Part shown: piece after piece, positions 30,538-31,773 of the stretch
Layout: every line of letters starts with the position of its first letter
Position numbering within the stretch: the stretch's first letter is position 1
NCBI GenBank assembly: GCA_037447655.1
Contig: JBBHKE010003178.1
Span: forward strand, 122,784-154,556
DNA length: 31,773 nt
Source: Zygnema cylindricum
Lineage: Eukaryota > Streptophyta > Zygnematophyceae > Zygnematales > Zygnemataceae
Direction: 5' to 3'
Program-made: the position numbers and the translations under genes
Notes under the pieces: model-generated
The model's input: the letters and a program-made list of their open reading frames with translations, nothing else
Database searches by the model: none
Told to the model about the DNA's origin: nothing

Positions 30538-30684
30538 AAGTCGTACATTTCAGCTCCATCTCCATTATCATTAAAGTCCGCTGGATTCTCTTCATTTTAT
30601 AGGAATATTATACTGAATTAAAGGCATTACAGCTCCTTCTCCACATTGCCAAAGCAATCGTCAGAATTTTCATCTAACCATAGA
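30538..30684 (-). pseudogene. Tandem pair of acidic exon-like segments on the minus strand
   Basis: Two similar segments on the minus strand: about 30672-30626 encoding DENSDDCFGNVEKEL, and about 30586-30538 encoding ENPADFNDNGDGAEMYDFDK. At the DNA level both run GA-AAT-C-G then GGAGA-GGAGCTG and share roughly two thirds of bases by eye. The first is preceded by TTAG or GCAG acceptor-like sites; stops separate the two. They may be exons of the minus-strand gene from the right edge or partial duplicates. Confidence 0.35.
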
Positions 30685-31589
30685 TAAAAAAGGAAAAGCT
30701 GCAAAATATGCACAACTTTGGACAGGATCAACGAATAATGTGAAATACATGAAGTACAAAATTTTCCATGGGAAAAAAAATGCAACAAGGTGATTATTTA
30801 TTTAGCAACACTCTCAACTCGATGGAAAAAATGGATGTTGTGTAGATTAATACCATTTTTGGTCAAGTACTTTCAAAATCATCTTTCTGCTTAATAAAAT
30901 TTAGTTTGTGATCAATATATTGCTCTGTTGTTGCCAAGCTACGCACAGGATGTCAATTGTCTTCACAGACCAGTTGACACTATATTACTGACCAACAAAA
31001 TACCTCCCGGTGGCTACATCCTTTTTTCTCTACTGAAAAAGATAATTGGTAAAATTGCTGCCCTCATACGATGGAGGATACACAAAGCAGAATGAACAGA
31101 GTATGACAACATTTTTCTTTACATAAACTTCACCTCCATTTGGATTGAACAGAAACCTGACATGCTGCCACTACTGCACAACAACAAGTTTACATTTCAC
31201 TAGTATGATTTCAAAATCTGTAAGTCAAAGAAAAGAAGACCAACAGAGGAAACAAAAAAAAAATCAGGCTACCTACACATCCTTCATAGAGATCACCAGA
31301 CCCACTGATAGTAAATACAATACATTCCTTTTCACAATTCCATGGAACAGAATTGCATACAACTTTTTCTCCCCAATTCCCCTTGAATGAAGGTGAAATT
31401 GCAGTTTCATGTCCCACCGTGAAGCTTAAGGCCAGCAGGACATAGACTACAAAATGATTTGGGAGTACAAGCGAGTAATACAAGCCCATCATGTGCAAAA
31501 AGTAGCTTAATGTTGCACAGAAAAAAACAACTTTAAATCATTTCCAAAATATGTATAAGCAACATTATTCCGTTCGTCCCCTTGTTCAC
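30685..31589. other. Probable intronic/UTR sequence of a minus-strand gene
   Basis: No exon could be established with confidence. A minus-strand frame at 31211-31498 (95 codons) is open and hydrophobic in places but lacks matching splice phases with the 31590-31708 exon. Left as unassigned. Confidence 0.3.
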
Positions 31590-31708
31590 CTTAACGACAA
31601 CTCTTTGGTCAAAACATCCATCACTGTCGCGAAGTCGTCTTTCACAAGCTTGGGCGGATTTGCATATGTACTCGCCATGTTCTCTATCTCCTTGGAGTGG
31701 TATGCCAC
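31590..31708 (-). CDS. Internal exon of an unrecognised minus-strand gene (partial)
   Basis: On the minus strand a strong acceptor (TATTTTTTCCAG) precedes 119 bases reading VAYHSKEIENMASTYANPPK then LVKDDFATVMDVLTKELSL, followed by a GTGAAC donor in phase 2. The composition is balanced and helix-like (amphipathic, charged), unlike the low-complexity frames of the window. I do not recognise the family. The gene continues beyond the right edge; the next exon to the left was not found. Confidence 0.55.
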
Positions 31709-31773
31709 CTGGAAAAAATACAACACATGCAAAAACATAAGCCATGATGTAAGCATAAATGACCATATCATTA

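Overview
This is a eukaryotic nuclear window. It is AT-rich, intron-bearing, crowded with tandem repeats and small transposons, and holds very little coding sequence. Degenerate telomere-type motifs (TTTAGGG / CCCTAAA), a plant-like Ty1/copia reverse transcriptase remnant and a LINE-type ORF tail suggest the green lineage, perhaps a streptophyte alga or early land plant, but this is not proven. A 10-base N run at 16427-16436 marks an assembly join. I see no rRNA, convincing tRNA, CRISPR or bacterial-type operon.

Left part (1-6160): AT-rich non-coding DNA with pyrimidine tracts, a short GTCGTCGCC-rich repeat, one clear TA-flanked MITE (4907-5441) beside an older broken copy, and a telomere-like repeat block that ends exactly at the start of the only well-supported gene.

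Gene region (6162-10460, + strand): a six-exon gene that I could join phase-consistently into about 406 codons. It encodes an N-terminally membrane-anchored FkbM-type (Methyltransf_21) SAM-dependent methyltransferase. Its introns carry long strand-polarised CT tracts. The 3' edge of exon 1, the 5' edge of exon 2 and the tail of the last exon each recur as partial copies ('exon echoes') in the adjacent intron or downstream DNA, often with splice motif, frame and stop preserved.

Middle part (10.5-21.2 kb): minisatellites (15 bp and 24 bp units), a LINE remnant inserted into the 24-bp array, a small foldback element, a very long T tract, then a long satellite of short ACTAATTATACAG-type units that changes strand twice. 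The satellite is interrupted by a second LINE 3' end and by a broken copia pol fragment flanked by duplicated satellite.

Right part (21.2-31.8 kb): three more MITEs of the TA-flanked family (21298-21788, 24746-25352, 25731-26281) and two hAT-like MITEs with perfect 8-bp target duplications (22952-23497, 26329-27318). There is also a 49-bp minisatellite and a minus-strand exon-like segment that has its own echo and an upstream CT tract. The last 4.4 kb is less repetitive and holds exon-like pieces on both strands. The best is a minus-strand internal exon at 31590-31708 of a gene that runs in from beyond the right edge.

The genes do not form a visible pathway. The recurring theme is duplication of exon edges next to polypyrimidine tracts, together with nested small transposons.
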